Below, piece after piece: positions 55,321 through 63,925 of a stretch of DNA of 64,000 bases. How positions within the stretch are numbered: the stretch's first letter is position 1; every line of letters starts with the position of its first letter. Source of the DNA: Pseudoalteromonas sp. N1230-9 (lineage in GTDB: Bacteria; Pseudomonadota; Gammaproteobacteria; Enterobacterales; Alteromonadaceae); contig NZ_CP090419.1 in the NCBI RefSeq assembly GCF_032716425.1, positions 2,048,001 to 2,112,000 on the forward strand. The letters are read 5' to 3'. Position numbers and translations under genes: made by a program. The notes beneath the pieces are model-generated. The model saw only the letters and a program-made list of their open reading frames with translations, was not told where the DNA came from and searched no databases.

Positions 55321-55911
55321 GTTAAACTCCTAAAATAGATTTCTATATAATTTGTTATACTTATTACACTTGTGTTAGTTGACCATCATAATGGTCAAAA
55401 GTTACATCTAGTGTATCTAGTCAGTTATGAACTGACAACGCCCTTGCTGTGAAATAGCTACAAATAACGGTGAAAAGCAAATGCTTTAGTTATTTTTTAA
55501 CCATTTTGTTCACGACTCCAAAAGCAGGGCTTCCCTTTTAAAACTAAAATGCATCTACACGGTGCTTAAAAATATAGCTAAACTTGGTAAAACACGGCGT
55601 TTATTCACATAATGCGCATAAACACCCAAAACACTATTCACCAAGCTAGCACAGAATACTTAAACTAATCCTGAACAAAATGAGCGTTAATTATAAAAAT
55701 CTTTTTATTCATAAACTTACAAAACCAACAATGAACAAGCGAACAAAAAGAAAACAATAGAAAATAATGCTGCTATTAGTTTTTTTTATCTGAAAATAAA
55801 ATTTTTCTAGTTTGAAGAAAAACTCACTGTTACGTATTATACCCACATACCGAGCTAACAACCTTTGAAAGCTTCTTTCATTAAGCTCCGTTTTTTGCAA
55901 TATGATTATTT
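55321..55911. other. Gene-free region upstream of tolQ with stacked dyads
   Basis: About 590 bp without a supported gene. Near tolQ there are two perfect inverted repeats: TTGACCAT-CATA-ATGGTCAA (55379-55398) and GTCAGTT-ATG-AACTGAC (55420-55436), both upstream of the tol operon start. The rest is AT-rich. A 63-codon minus-strand frame at 55709-55900 has low-complexity Phe/Ile composition and no ribosome site, so I do not call it. Confidence 0.5.
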
Positions 55912-56023
55912 CGTATTGCCTAGTTAGCTTAACTTGGATAAAACCTTTTTAAGCTGGCTGTAGTTCCCTGAATTACTTCCTTCAACTTGTTGTTTGCCCG
56001 CATCATTATGCGGGCTTTTTTTT
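55912..56023 (+). ncRNA. Candidate Hfq-type small RNA with intrinsic terminator
   Basis: A strong plus-strand intrinsic terminator (stem GCCCGCAT / ATGCGGGC, loop CATT, 55996-56015, then eight T) stands where no plus-strand gene exists; flanking genes are all minus. Upstream, 55922-55959 folds into an 11-bp stem (AGTTAGCTTAA / TTAAGCTGGCT, two G-U pairs). Between the hairpins is a pyrimidine-rich unpaired stretch. A -10-like TATGAT (55901-55906) would start a transcript near 55912, giving about 110 nt. Size and architecture fit a trans-acting sRNA; identity unknown. Confidence 0.45.
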
Positions 56024-56149
56024 GCCTACACAAAACGAAAAGACATTACCGAAAATTAGCTTAACTGTATGTGAATTAAATAGCAGGAAGGTATGATGCT
56101 TGTTAGATTCTCCATCTAAAATAATTTGCGTTAGCAATATAGAGGGCTA

Positions 56150-56311
56150 ATACCAATTCGCTTAATTAAGTGGTCTATTTTGAGGCAATAAAACCTCGTT
56201 GATCGCAAGGCAAAAATTTCGTTCTTTAGTTGTTCTAAATTAGAAATTTTTAACGCCGGTAGCGACAGGTTTAATCCCTCAAAATGATTAAGTATTATTG
56301 CGGATTGGTAT
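56150..56311. repeat. MITE-like palindromic repeat element
   Basis: 162-bp element with terminal inverted repeats ATACCAATTCGC / GCGGATTGGTAT (11 of 12 match) and inner complementary blocks (TTTTGAGG / CCTCAAAA; AAATTTC / GAAATTT), so the whole unit can fold on itself. No coding capacity. The TACCAAT-CGC ends look like those of a repeat family I recall as frequent in Pseudoalteromonas genomes, but this cannot be verified here. Confidence 0.65.
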
Positions 56312-56346
56312 AATGTTCACTGCCCCTTTTAGATTTGTTTCAAGAT

Positions 56347-56369
56347 TAAAAAACCCCGCATATGCGAGG
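56347..56369 (-). terminator. Intrinsic terminator after ruvB
   Basis: Minus strand: CCTCGC-ATAT-GCGGGG stem (one G-U) followed by TTTTTTAATC; nine bases beyond the ruvB stop. Confidence 0.8.
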
Positions 56370-56377
56370 CTGAGTTT

Positions 56378-57382
56378 TTATTTGTCTGGGGTCAGTCCAA
56401 AATGAAGATAGGCTATATCGGACACCAATCTTCCACGAGGAGTACGTTGTATAAAACCTTGCTGAATTAGAAACGGCTCAATCACATCTTCTATGGTTTC
56501 TTTTTCTTCGCCAATGGCCGCCGCTAAATTATCAAGCCCAACTGGGCCACCCATAAATTTTTCGATAATAGCAAGCAAGTATTTACGGTCCATATAATCA
56601 AACCCGCTTTTATCTACATCAATCATATCGAGCGCTTGTTCTGCCACATTGGCGTTAACCTTGCCGTCAGATTTCACTTGAGTGTAATCTCGTACACGAC
56701 GTAACAACCTATTTGCAATACGTGGTGTACCACGTGAACGTTTAGCGATTTCAGCTGCGCCTTCATCGCACATGGTTAAATCTAAAAATTGTGCTGAACG
56801 CGCTACAATTTTTGATAAATCTTCAACTGAATAAAACTCTAAACGCTGCACAATACCGAAACGGTCTCGAAGTGGTGACGTTAAAGACCCTGCACGTGTT
56901 GTTGCACCAATTAAAGTAAATGGCGGCAAGTCGAGTTTGATTGAACGTGCTGCTGGACCTTCCCCAATCATAATATCGAGTTGATAATCTTCCATCGCAG
57001 GATAAAGGATTTCTTCGACTTGTGGGCTTAAACGATGTATTTCGTCAATAAAGAGTACGTCACCTTCTTCAAGGTTCGTTAACAATGCAGCTAAATCACC
57101 TGCTTTTTCAAGCACAGGACCAGAAGTCGTTTTAATATTAACGTTCAATTCGTTGGCAACAATATTTGCAAGTGTGGTTTTACCAAGACCTGGCGGGCCA
57201 AAAATCAATAAATGATCGAGCGCTTCACCACGATGACGAGCAGCTTCGATGAAAATTTCCATTTGTTGCTTAACATGTGGCTGACCTGTGTAATCGTTTA
57301 ATAGTTTTGGTCGTATGGCTCGATCAACACTGTCTTCATTACTTTGCTCACTGGCATCTATTAAGCGATCTGCTTCAATCAT
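56378..57382 (-). CDS. ruvB: Holliday junction branch migration ATPase RuvB
   Basis: 334-residue AAA+ motor: N-terminal [21 protein letters not shown], Walker [10 protein letters not shown] (62-70), Walker [10 protein letters not shown], sensor GATTRAG and C-terminal winged-helix domain ([32 protein letters not shown]). It drives branch migration with RuvA. Seven bases after ruvA. Confidence 0.98.
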   Translation of the reverse strand: MIEADRLIDASEQSNEDSVDRAIRPKLLNDYTGQPHVKQQMEIFIEAARHRGEALDHLLIFGPPGLGKTTLANIVANELNVNIKTTSGPVLEKAGDLAALLTNLEEGDVLFIDEIHRLSPQVEEILYPAMEDYQLDIMIGEGPAARSIKLDLPPFTLIGATTRAGSLTSPLRDRFGIVQRLEFYSVEDLSKIVARSAQFLDLTMCDEGAAEIAKRSRGTPRIANRLLRRVRDYTQVKSDGKVNANVAEQALDMIDVDKSGFDYMDRKYLLAIIEKFMGGPVGLDNLAAAIGEEKETIEDVIEPFLIQQGFIQRTPRGRLVSDIAYLHFGLTPDK

Positions 57383-57389
57383 GGTTTAC

Positions 57390-58010
57390 TCACAACATCG
57401 ATTTTAGAGCTTCTTTTATAAGAACCTCAGTCGTCATATCTGGTTTATTTACCGCTTTTACTGCTTTTTGCGCTTGTGGCAGTTTATAACCAAGGGCAAT
57501 AAGTGCTGACACAGCATCATCTGCTGCGTTGTTGGCTACAAGCGTATCATTACTTGTAGGCTCAATAATGGCATTATCGCTAAATGGCGTGAATAAGTCA
57601 TTACCCCAATCTTTTAGCCTATCTTTCATTTCAAGCACTAAACGCTCTGCTGTTTTTTTACCCACACCAGGGAGTTTAACAAGCGTTGTTGCATCTTCGT
57701 TATTTACACATGTCACAAACTGCTGTGCAGACATACCCGACAAAATAGCAAGACCCAACTTTGGACCCACACCATTGGCTTTTAGAAGCTCTCGAAATAA
57801 CGCACGCTCTGTTTTGTTATTGAAACCAAATAACAACTGCGCATCTTCACGCACCACAAAGTGAGTGTATATAATAGCTTGCTCACCAACCGCAGGGAGG
57901 TCATAAAAGCAGGTCATCGGCATCTGTACTTCGTAACCTACGCCGCTTACTTCAATTAAAATTTCAGGCGGCTGCTTTTCAACTAGCAAACCATTCAATC
58001 GGCCTATCAT
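57390..58010 (-). CDS. ruvA: Holliday junction DNA helicase subunit RuvA
   Basis: 206-residue RuvA: OB domain [20 protein letters not shown], two helix-hairpin-helix motifs ([19 protein letters not shown] and [20 protein letters not shown]), flexible linker, and a C-terminal RuvB-binding domain ([17 protein letters not shown]). One base after ruvC. Confidence 0.98.
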   Translation of the reverse strand: MIGRLNGLLVEKQPPEILIEVSGVGYEVQMPMTCFYDLPAVGEQAIIYTHFVVREDAQLLFGFNNKTERALFRELLKANGVGPKLGLAILSGMSAQQFVTCVNNEDATTLVKLPGVGKKTAERLVLEMKDRLKDWGNDLFTPFSDNAIIEPTSNDTLVANNAADDAVSALIALGYKLPQAQKAVKAVNKPDMTTEVLIKEALKSML

Positions 58011-58011
58011 A

Positions 58012-58536
58012 TTACTTCCTTAATCGTCCTCTTACGGTCTTGCTCGCACTGCCCGCAAGTTTTATTAAATTTTGTTCTGAGTGAGCATGACAAATAGCAA
58101 TAGCCAATGCATCAGCCGCATCGGCTTGTGGTGTGCCTGGTAATTTTAAAATATTTTTAACCATGTGCTGTACTTGTGATTTGTCGGCACCACCATTGCC
58201 AACCACCGCTTGCTTTATTTGTCGTGCCGAATATTCAAATACAGGAAGTTCAGCCATAGATGCACCAACAATAGCCGCACCACGAGCTTGGCCTAATTTA
58301 AGAGCTGAATCTGGATTGTGAGCCATAAATACTTTTTCGATAGCAAAACTATCGGGCGAAAATTGCTCAACTAACTGACTGATCCCTTGATAAATCATTT
58401 TTAATCGCACAGGAAAATCATGTTCAGCTAGCTTAATACAACCACTCCCTAAATAAGTAAATTTAGCGCCTTGGTGTGCTATTACGCCATAACCTGTTAA
58501 ACGTGAACCAGGATCAATTCCTAAAATAATTGCCAA
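58012..58536 (-). CDS. ruvC: Crossover junction endodeoxyribonuclease RuvC
   Basis: 174-residue resolvase. The acidic catalytic residues are visible in [16 protein letters not shown] (Asp7), [11 protein letters not shown] (Glu) and [16 protein letters not shown] (Asp pair). First gene of ruvC-ruvA-ruvB. Length normal. Confidence 0.98.
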   Translation of the reverse strand: MAIILGIDPGSRLTGYGVIAHQGAKFTYLGSGCIKLAEHDFPVRLKMIYQGISQLVEQFSPDSFAIEKVFMAHNPDSALKLGQARGAAIVGASMAELPVFEYSARQIKQAVVGNGGADKSQVQHMVKNILKLPGTPQADAADALAIAICHAHSEQNLIKLAGSASKTVRGRLRK

Positions 58537-58622
58537 CTAACTGACCCATTTATTTTCTTTATTCAATAGCCTTAATAATGCCAGAGCACTGTATAAATTA
58601 CCAGTAACCAATTGCAAAACAT

Positions 58623-58644
58623 AAAAAAGCCCGTATACACGGGC
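58623..58644 (-). terminator. Intrinsic terminator after the ABC permease gene
   Basis: Stem GCCCGT / ACGGGC with loop ATAC (58629-58644), followed on the minus strand by TTTTTTAT. It lies 28 bases beyond the permease stop, isolating that operon from ruvC. Confidence 0.85.
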
Positions 58645-58671
58645 ATTTTATAAACATTATTGGGCTTTATA

Positions 58672-61173
58672 TCACCCTAGTGCACGCAGTAACCCTTGCG
58701 TATTTTTACGCATTGTTCGCGCAACCATCAAATAGCCTAAACTAGCTACAAAGACACCACCAACAACAGGGCCAATTAACCAAATATGAGGGTGTAATTT
58801 ACCGGCAAGGTCAAACATTTGCTGTTGTACTATTAATAAAGCAATATCACTCACAACAGCAGCTACCCCACCCGCGGTTAAGCCTAGTAATAAAAACTCA
58901 TACAAGGTGGCATTTTTAATAAGCCGCCCTTTTGCACCCAGTGTTCTTAATATAACAATTTCTTGCATTCGTTCACCCAAGCTCGCTTGCACCTGAGATA
59001 TAAGTACTAAAGCACCACACACCACCACAATAGACAATACAAAACCAATCGCAAGAGATACCTGCTCTATGGTTGAACGGATCTGTTTAATAAAGCTTTC
59101 TACATCAATCACATTAACCGTTGGATATTGGCGCATCAGCTCATTAAATTCACGCTTTTGATGTTCTTTAACACTCACCGACGAAATATACGTTGCCGGA
59201 AAGCTCTCAAGTACATCTGGGCTTAAAATAATAAAGAAGTTTGGTTTTAATGTGGTCCAGTTAACTTTGCGTACACTGGTAATTTTTGCATCGAACGATT
59301 GCGCACCAATCAAAAACGTTAATGTATCACCTAGTTTTACATCAAGGCGTTCAAGCATAGACTCCTCAACCGAGGCCTCTGCGACTGAGCTTTGTGTAAA
59401 CCACTGACCCTCTATTAACTCATTTTGAGCAGGTAAGTCTTCTCGCCAAGTAAGGTTTAATTCACGGCCGATACCTGAGCGTGCCTCTTCATCTTTTTTC
59501 TCGTTATCTTGCTGTGATACTTCACGTGCAACTAGCTCACCATTCACTGCATTAACACGACCGCGTACTATCGGGTAAAAATCAGAGGTGGGCATATCGC
59601 GCTCTGCTAAAAAAGAGGTAATGGGTTCAAGCTCTTGCTCTGTTATATTCACTAAAAACGAGTTTGGCGCATCGACCGGAAGCTGCGACTGCCAATCTGA
59701 AATCATGTCATTTTTAAGCACAATTAAAAACAGCAATAACTTAATAGCAAGGGCAAAACTTATCAGCTGTACTGCATTAACATTAGCACGTTTTTGAATT
59801 GAAGCAATCGCAAGCGACCAACTATTACCGGGGCTTAGCCCTAGTTTACGACCGCCACCAAAAATGAGTTTGGATAAACCAAATAAAAGCGCAATCAGTA
59901 CCGTTGTCGAGATAAATAAGATAGCTGTGATCTTAATATTATTACTAAATAACCACATTAATAAAAACACAGTTAATGCCGACATTGCCAAGTGAACCTT
60001 GCTGACAAGCAAACGATCCCCCAAATTACGGCGTAGTACGCGAAGTGGCGGAATATCAAACAAATCTAGCAAGGGCTTAATCGAGAACATTACCGCGCAA
60101 ATAACCCCTGTACCAATAGCAATCAACCAAGGTTTCATACTTGAAGCAGGTAGTGCTGTGCCCATCGACTGTGCTAAATAATCACTGGCAATACTTTGCA
60201 GCGCAAAACCAACAACCAGCCCAACAACCACAGACATAAAGCAGACTAAGCTCAAATGTAGCAAGTAAATTTTACGGATTGTGGCACGACTGCCCCCCAA
60301 CGTTTTCATCATCGCCACAGGGTCATATTGACGCTCGCAATAGCGTTTTGCAGATACAGCAATAGCCACCGCCGCTAATATAATCCCTAGTAAACCGGCT
60401 AATAATAAAAAGCTCTCAGCACGGTTTAGGCTATTCGCAATGGGCGATTGTCTATCTTTAACCCCATACCATTGCTGGTTTTCTTTCATTTGTGGTTTTA
60501 ACCAATCATAGAACGTATTTATGCTATCTTCATCACCGGCATAAAGCTGGCGATAAAAAACACGACTCCCAGGTTGAATAACTTGAGTGCTGGCAATATC
60601 TTGCTGATTAATTAAAATACGCTGACTACTAGAAAAGACATTAAATGGCGCATCTGGCTCTTCAGCTACTACATGGCTTGCCACAAAAGTAGCCGCACCT
60701 AGCTCGACCTTGTCGCCAACCTGTATGTTTAATGCATAAAATACCGACTCGCTAAGCCAAACCTCACCGCGATTTGGTACTTTATCGGTAATAAATGCCT
60801 CTCCTAACAAGCTAGTTTTTACTTTGAGCTGCCCTTTAAGGGGATAGCTGTTTGATACAGCCTTAACTGAGCCTAATTGCATTTCATCATTAGCAAACAG
60901 CATGGTATCAAAATAAGTGATTTTCGCGGTGCGCAGGTTTTCTGCTTGCGCTTTTTCTAAAAACTCAACAGGTAATTCATGATTACTGGCAAGGACGCGA
61001 TCTGCCGCGATAAAAGCACTGCTTTTTTGTGCAATACTCTGTCCTATGCGGTCGGTAACCATAGAAAGCGTTAAAACGGTCAGTACGGCCAAGGCAATAG
61101 CTGCACTAATGACCGTTAATTCACCGCGTTTAAATTCACGTGAAAACAGTTTAAGTGCTAGTTTAGCCCACAT
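58672..61173 (-). CDS. ybbP: ABC transporter permease, YbbP family
   Basis: 833-residue FtsX-type permease with the duplicated layout of YbbP: an N-terminal helix, large periplasmic domain, three helices (about 255-355), further helices (about 395-440, 465-485), a second periplasmic domain, and three C-terminal helices (about 710-820). FtsX signature in the last part: ASLGERMQEIVILRTLGAKG. It pairs with the ATPase whose gene overlaps its start by 11 bases. The substrate is not established; the YbbAP system next to tesA is conserved across Gammaproteobacteria and probably acts on envelope lipids or exported molecules. Confidence 0.92.
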   Translation of the reverse strand: MWAKLALKLFSREFKRGELTVISAAIALAVLTVLTLSMVTDRIGQSIAQKSSAFIAADRVLASNHELPVEFLEKAQAENLRTAKITYFDTMLFANDEMQLGSVKAVSNSYPLKGQLKVKTSLLGEAFITDKVPNRGEVWLSESVFYALNIQVGDKVELGAATFVASHVVAEEPDAPFNVFSSSQRILINQQDIASTQVIQPGSRVFYRQLYAGDEDSINTFYDWLKPQMKENQQWYGVKDRQSPIANSLNRAESFLLLAGLLGIILAAVAIAVSAKRYCERQYDPVAMMKTLGGSRATIRKIYLLHLSLVCFMSVVVGLVVGFALQSIASDYLAQSMGTALPASSMKPWLIAIGTGVICAVMFSIKPLLDLFDIPPLRVLRRNLGDRLLVSKVHLAMSALTVFLLMWLFSNNIKITAILFISTTVLIALLFGLSKLIFGGGRKLGLSPGNSWSLAIASIQKRANVNAVQLISFALAIKLLLFLIVLKNDMISDWQSQLPVDAPNSFLVNITEQELEPITSFLAERDMPTSDFYPIVRGRVNAVNGELVAREVSQQDNEKKDEEARSGIGRELNLTWREDLPAQNELIEGQWFTQSSVAEASVEESMLERLDVKLGDTLTFLIGAQSFDAKITSVRKVNWTTLKPNFFIILSPDVLESFPATYISSVSVKEHQKREFNELMRQYPTVNVIDVESFIKQIRSTIEQVSLAIGFVLSIVVVCGALVLISQVQASLGERMQEIVILRTLGAKGRLIKNATLYEFLLLGLTAGGVAAVVSDIALLIVQQQMFDLAGKLHPHIWLIGPVVGGVFVASLGYLMVARTMRKNTQGLLRALG

Positions 61174-61882
61174 TCGCTTGCACTCCCTCTGACTCTTTTA
61201 CTGTTACCAATTCTCCCGCTTCAATGTGTAAAATTTGTTGGCACTTTTCAGCTAACTGCTCATCGTGTGTAACCAGAATTAACGTTGTTCCATGTTCTTT
61301 ATTTAACTCAAATAAAAGCGATTCGATTAACTTACCATTTTTACTATCAAGATTGGCTGATGGCTCATCAGCAAACAAAATTTTAGGCGTTCCGATAAAC
61401 GCACGCGCAATAGCTACACGTTGTTGCTCACCACCAGATAATTGTGATGGGTAATGCCCCACTCGATGGCTCAGCCCCACTTTTTCAAGTAGCGCAAGCG
61501 CTTGCTCTTTTGCATTTGAGCTACCCGCAAGCTCGGCAGGTAACATAACATTTTCAAGCGCAGTTAAGCTTTGTACTAACATGAATGACTGAAATACAAA
61601 GCCCACTTTTTCTGCCCGTAATGCCGCACGGGCTTCTTCATCTAATTCATGTAGCGCTAAGCCATCAAGGTGGATACTCCCCTCCGTTGACTGATCAAGC
61701 CCTGCAAGTAAGCTTAGTAATGTTGACTTACCCGAACCTGACGTACCCACCACTGCAACTGAGTTACCTGACTTGACATTAAAGCTGATGTCACTGAGGA
61801 TGGTTAGGTCGCCTTCAACCGTGGTGACCGTTTTAGAAAGTCCTTTAACTTGAATAATGTTTAATTGAGAAAGCGCTGACAT
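61163..61882 (-). CDS. ybbA: ABC transporter ATPase, YbbA (LolD-like)
   Basis: 239-residue ATPase: Walker A GTSGSGKST, Q-loop FVFQSFMLVQ, signature LSGGEQQRVA, Walker B ILFADEPSANLD, H-loop VTHDEQLA. It belongs to the MacB/LolD class that powers FtsX-type permeases. Its ATG (61880-61882) directly abuts the divergent tesA ATG at 61883. Confidence 0.94.
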   Translation of the reverse strand: MSALSQLNIIQVKGLSKTVTTVEGDLTILSDISFNVKSGNSVAVVGTSGSGKSTLLSLLAGLDQSTEGSIHLDGLALHELDEEARAALRAEKVGFVFQSFMLVQSLTALENVMLPAELAGSSNAKEQALALLEKVGLSHRVGHYPSQLSGGEQQRVAIARAFIGTPKILFADEPSANLDSKNGKLIESLLFELNKEHGTTLILVTHDEQLAEKCQQILHIEAGELVTVKESEGVQANVG

Positions 61883-62500
61883 ATGATGTATCCAATCCTA
61901 CGTTTTATATTCGTTTTACTGTTAGTAATCAAACCACTTACGGCAGCAGCTGACAACACAATTTTAATTTTAGGTGACAGTTTAAGCGCCGCATATGGCC
62001 TTAAACAAGAGCAAGGCTGGGTTAAATTGTTACAAGATAAATACGATGAAAAAGATCAATCTGTGTATCTTGTAAACGCCAGTATTAGTGGTGAAACCAC
62101 AGGTGGCGCTCTTAGACGACTCGATGCCCTACTCGACGAGTTCGAACCCACCCATGTACTTATTGAGCTTGGCGGAAATGACGGACTGCGTGGTTTTCCA
62201 GTCAAGCGCTTACAAGCTAACTTACGCGATTTAATCAGCAAAAGCCAACAAGCGGGAGCTAATACAGCCATTATGGAAGTGCATATTCCACCCAATTATG
62301 GGCCACGTTATACCAAACTATTTACTGGCAGCTTTGAAACTATTGCAGATGAAACGAACTCTGAGTTGTTACCATTTTTCATGCTTGAAATAGCTGCTCG
62401 CCCTGAGCTCATGCAAAATGACAACCTGCACCCTAACGCTGAAGCTCAACCCCTTATACGCGATATAATGTATAAAGAGATCAACCAATGGCTAGATTAA
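61883..62500 (+). CDS. tesA: Thioesterase I / lysophospholipase L1 TesA (GDSL hydrolase)
   Basis: 205-residue periplasmic SGNH hydrolase: signal peptide (cleavage near TAA-AD), block I LILGDSLSAAYGL with Ser33, block II ISGETTGGALRRLD, block III GGNDGLRG, block V DNLHPN (Asp180, His183). All catalytic residues are present. TesA hydrolyses acyl esters and thioesters. Either of two adjacent ATGs could be used (61883 or 61886). With the ybbA start immediately adjacent, its ribosome site (GAGAAAG) lies inside ybbA. Confidence 0.95.
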   Translation: MMYPILRFIFVLLLVIKPLTAAADNTILILGDSLSAAYGLKQEQGWVKLLQDKYDEKDQSVYLVNASISGETTGGALRRLDALLDEFEPTHVLIELGGNDGLRGFPVKRLQANLRDLISKSQQAGANTAIMEVHIPPNYGPRYTKLFTGSFETIADETNSELLPFFMLEIAARPELMQNDNLHPNAEAQPLIRDIMYKEINQWLD

Positions 62501-62574
62501 CCTCTAGCCAATGCCCCCTCATATAAACCACGTGTAATAATGAACAATAAACAGGCAAACAAACCTAAGGTGTA

Positions 62575-62602
62575 TTGATTTTTATAAAAAAAGCCGTACT
62601 AT
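62575..62602 (+). promoter_or_regulatory. Promoter of tRNA-Pro
   Basis: -35 TTGATT (62575-62580), 16-bp spacer, -10 TACTAT (62597-62602), 12 bases before the tRNA. Confidence 0.6.
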
Positions 62603-62614
62603 AGCTCGCAACGT

Positions 62615-62691
62615 CGGCATATAGCGCAGCTTGGTAGCGCACTGTCATGGGGTGTCAGGGGTCGCAGGTTCAAATCCTGCTATGCCGACCA
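62615..62691 (+). tRNA. tRNA-Pro (anticodon GGG)
   Basis: 77-base tRNA: acceptor CGGCATA / TATGCCG, D-arm GCGCAGCTTGGTAGCGC, anticodon loop ATGGGGT giving GGG (Pro, CCC), T-arm GGTTCAAATCC, encoded CCA. It closely resembles E. coli proL, including the unusual pairing in the anticodon stem. Confidence 0.95.
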
Positions 62692-63061
62692 TTTTTCTAC
62701 ACTCTATTCAATATAGTTAATTAACTTAGCTATTTACTTTATCGCACCTTAACTCTGCATTCTTTTACTTATATCGCACATTTATCGCACCATACTTATC
62801 TAAATGTATTTTCTCATTTTTAGGTTAGGTGTTGATTGGGTGATATATAGGAAGACAGCTAATGGCATATTTGCCCCTTTAAATATAATTTCATAAAAGC
62901 TTCTCGGATAAATAATTTGCAAGAGACATGCAATGGATTGTGGCAGCTCATATACAACCTTATGCTTTTAACAATGAGATTGGAATTTTGCCTAACAGCT
63001 AGATTTGAGCGAGGAGCAGACGACCACTTCAGAGCATTTTTCGACAAATAAAGTATTTATT
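62692..63061. other. Gene-free stretch between tRNA-Pro and the cassette array
   Basis: No gene supported. Three copies of TATCGCAC (62740-62747, 62772-62779, 62783-62790) lie within 51 bases, then AT-rich sequence. At 62990-62996 the minus strand reads GTTAGGC, a perfect match to the attC R' box (GTTRRRY), but no partner box is found, so it may be the remains of the last attC of the array. Confidence 0.5.
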
Positions 63062-63114
63062 CGGTAACGCCTGCAACAGTCAGGAGCGAAGCGAGTCGGC
63101 TGCTTGTGTTGATT
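63062..63114 (-). repeat. attC-like recombination site (after the deacetylase cassette)
   Basis: 53 bp read on the minus strand. It starts AATCAAC (R''-like; the deacetylase stop TAA is within it) and ends GGC-GTTACCG (R'-like). Inner arms CAAGCAG and CTGTTG pair with one unpaired G, the extrahelical base expected of folded attC sites. The AAC/GTT outer boxes pair. The R' box deviates from GTTRRRY after the fourth base. Confidence 0.55.
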
Positions 63115-63823
63115 ATGCATTTTTCCCTAACAACTGTGAGACCGTAACAAATTTGTAGCCTTTTGCTCTCAGCCCCTTAATTATTGGCCCTATAGCGTCT
63201 CGCGATTCTTTATTTTTAGATCCCAAAACGTGTAAAAGAATAATTGAACCTGGAGTAGAAGATTTAACAACATACTCTGCGATAGACGCAGAACTTCTCG
63301 AAATTTCAGGATAGATTTCAGGCTCAACATTCCATGTGATTGTTTTTACTCCTTCCGACTTCAAATAATAAGGCAGAACAAAAAGCTTTTTACCATATGG
63401 AGGCCTAAAGTATATCTCACCCTTAAATCCAATCTGGCGGATTAAAGCTGTGGTGGAGTCGATTTCTTCCCTCACTTCATCAAGCCCCATTAACATCATT
63501 CTTTTATGGCTGTACGAATGATTCCCTATCTGATGACCTGCGTTAACCAGATCTATAGCCGGCTGCTTGTTTTGTTGAATTCCCGACCCATTGAGGAAGA
63601 ACGTACCTTTCACATCATGCTCTTCAAGGATATTCAACACTTGAGTGGTATATTTCGCCCCCCAAGGACCATCATCAAATGTCAATGCGATAATCTTTTC
63701 ATTTGTTTCGGCCTTTGCGACTATCTCTCCAAACACCTGAAAAGTCCTTGATTTACTTATATTCCAGGCTCCAAAGATGATTACTGCAGAAAGAATCAAT
63801 ATCGGCAGGTATACTCTTTTCAA
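63113..63823 (-). CDS. Polysaccharide deacetylase (NodB domain), likely integron cassette gene
   Basis: 236-residue protein: an N-terminal hydrophobic segment (LPILILSAVIIFGAW, signal anchor) then a complete NodB domain with LTFDDGPWG (Asp50, Asp51), GNHSYSH (His102, His106 metal ligands) and RPPYGK. It probably removes acetyl groups from an N-acetylated glycan (peptidoglycan, chitin or capsule) at the cell surface. The start is TTG (63823) with AAGGA about nine bases upstream; a TGA lies just before it in frame and the ATG at 63833 is in another frame. Its stop codon is inside an attC-like site and another attC-like site lies just upstream, so it appears to be a single mobile cassette. Confidence 0.88.
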   Translation of the reverse strand: MKRVYLPILILSAVIIFGAWNISKSRTFQVFGEIVAKAETNEKIIALTFDDGPWGAKYTTQVLNILEEHDVKGTFFLNGSGIQQNKQPAIDLVNAGHQIGNHSYSHKRMMLMGLDEVREEIDSTTALIRQIGFKGEIYFRPPYGKKLFVLPYYLKSEGVKTITWNVEPEIYPEISRSSASIAEYVVKSSTPGSIILLHVLGSKNKESRDAIGPIIKGLRAKGYKFVTVSQLLGKNA

Positions 63824-63841
63824 TGGTTTTCATCCTTATTT

Positions 63842-63925
63842 ACATAACGCCTATAGCTAGCGTATTTTTGGAATGTAGCCGAAGGCGAAATGGAAAAAAA
63901 TATTGCAAGACTATACTTGTTAAAT
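63842..63925 (-). repeat. attC-like recombination site (upstream of the deacetylase cassette)
   Basis: 84 bp read on the minus strand. It starts ATTTAAC (perfect RYYYAAC) followed by AAGTATAG, and ends CTATAGGC-GTTATGT (six of seven to GTTRRRY). Outer AAC/GTT and inner TATAG/CTATA arms pair. The TAACAA...GGCGTTA ends are like those of Vibrio repeat-type attC sites. The stop codon of the next cassette gene is its bases 4-6. Confidence 0.65.

Noticed and set aside
55709..55900. 63-codon minus-strand frame upstream of tolQ
   Set aside because: Phe/Ile-rich low complexity, no ribosome site, in AT-rich gene-free DNA.
62859..63047. 62-codon minus-strand frame near the cassette array
   Set aside because: It crosses the orphan R' box, has no ribosome site and no family features; not convincing as a cassette gene.
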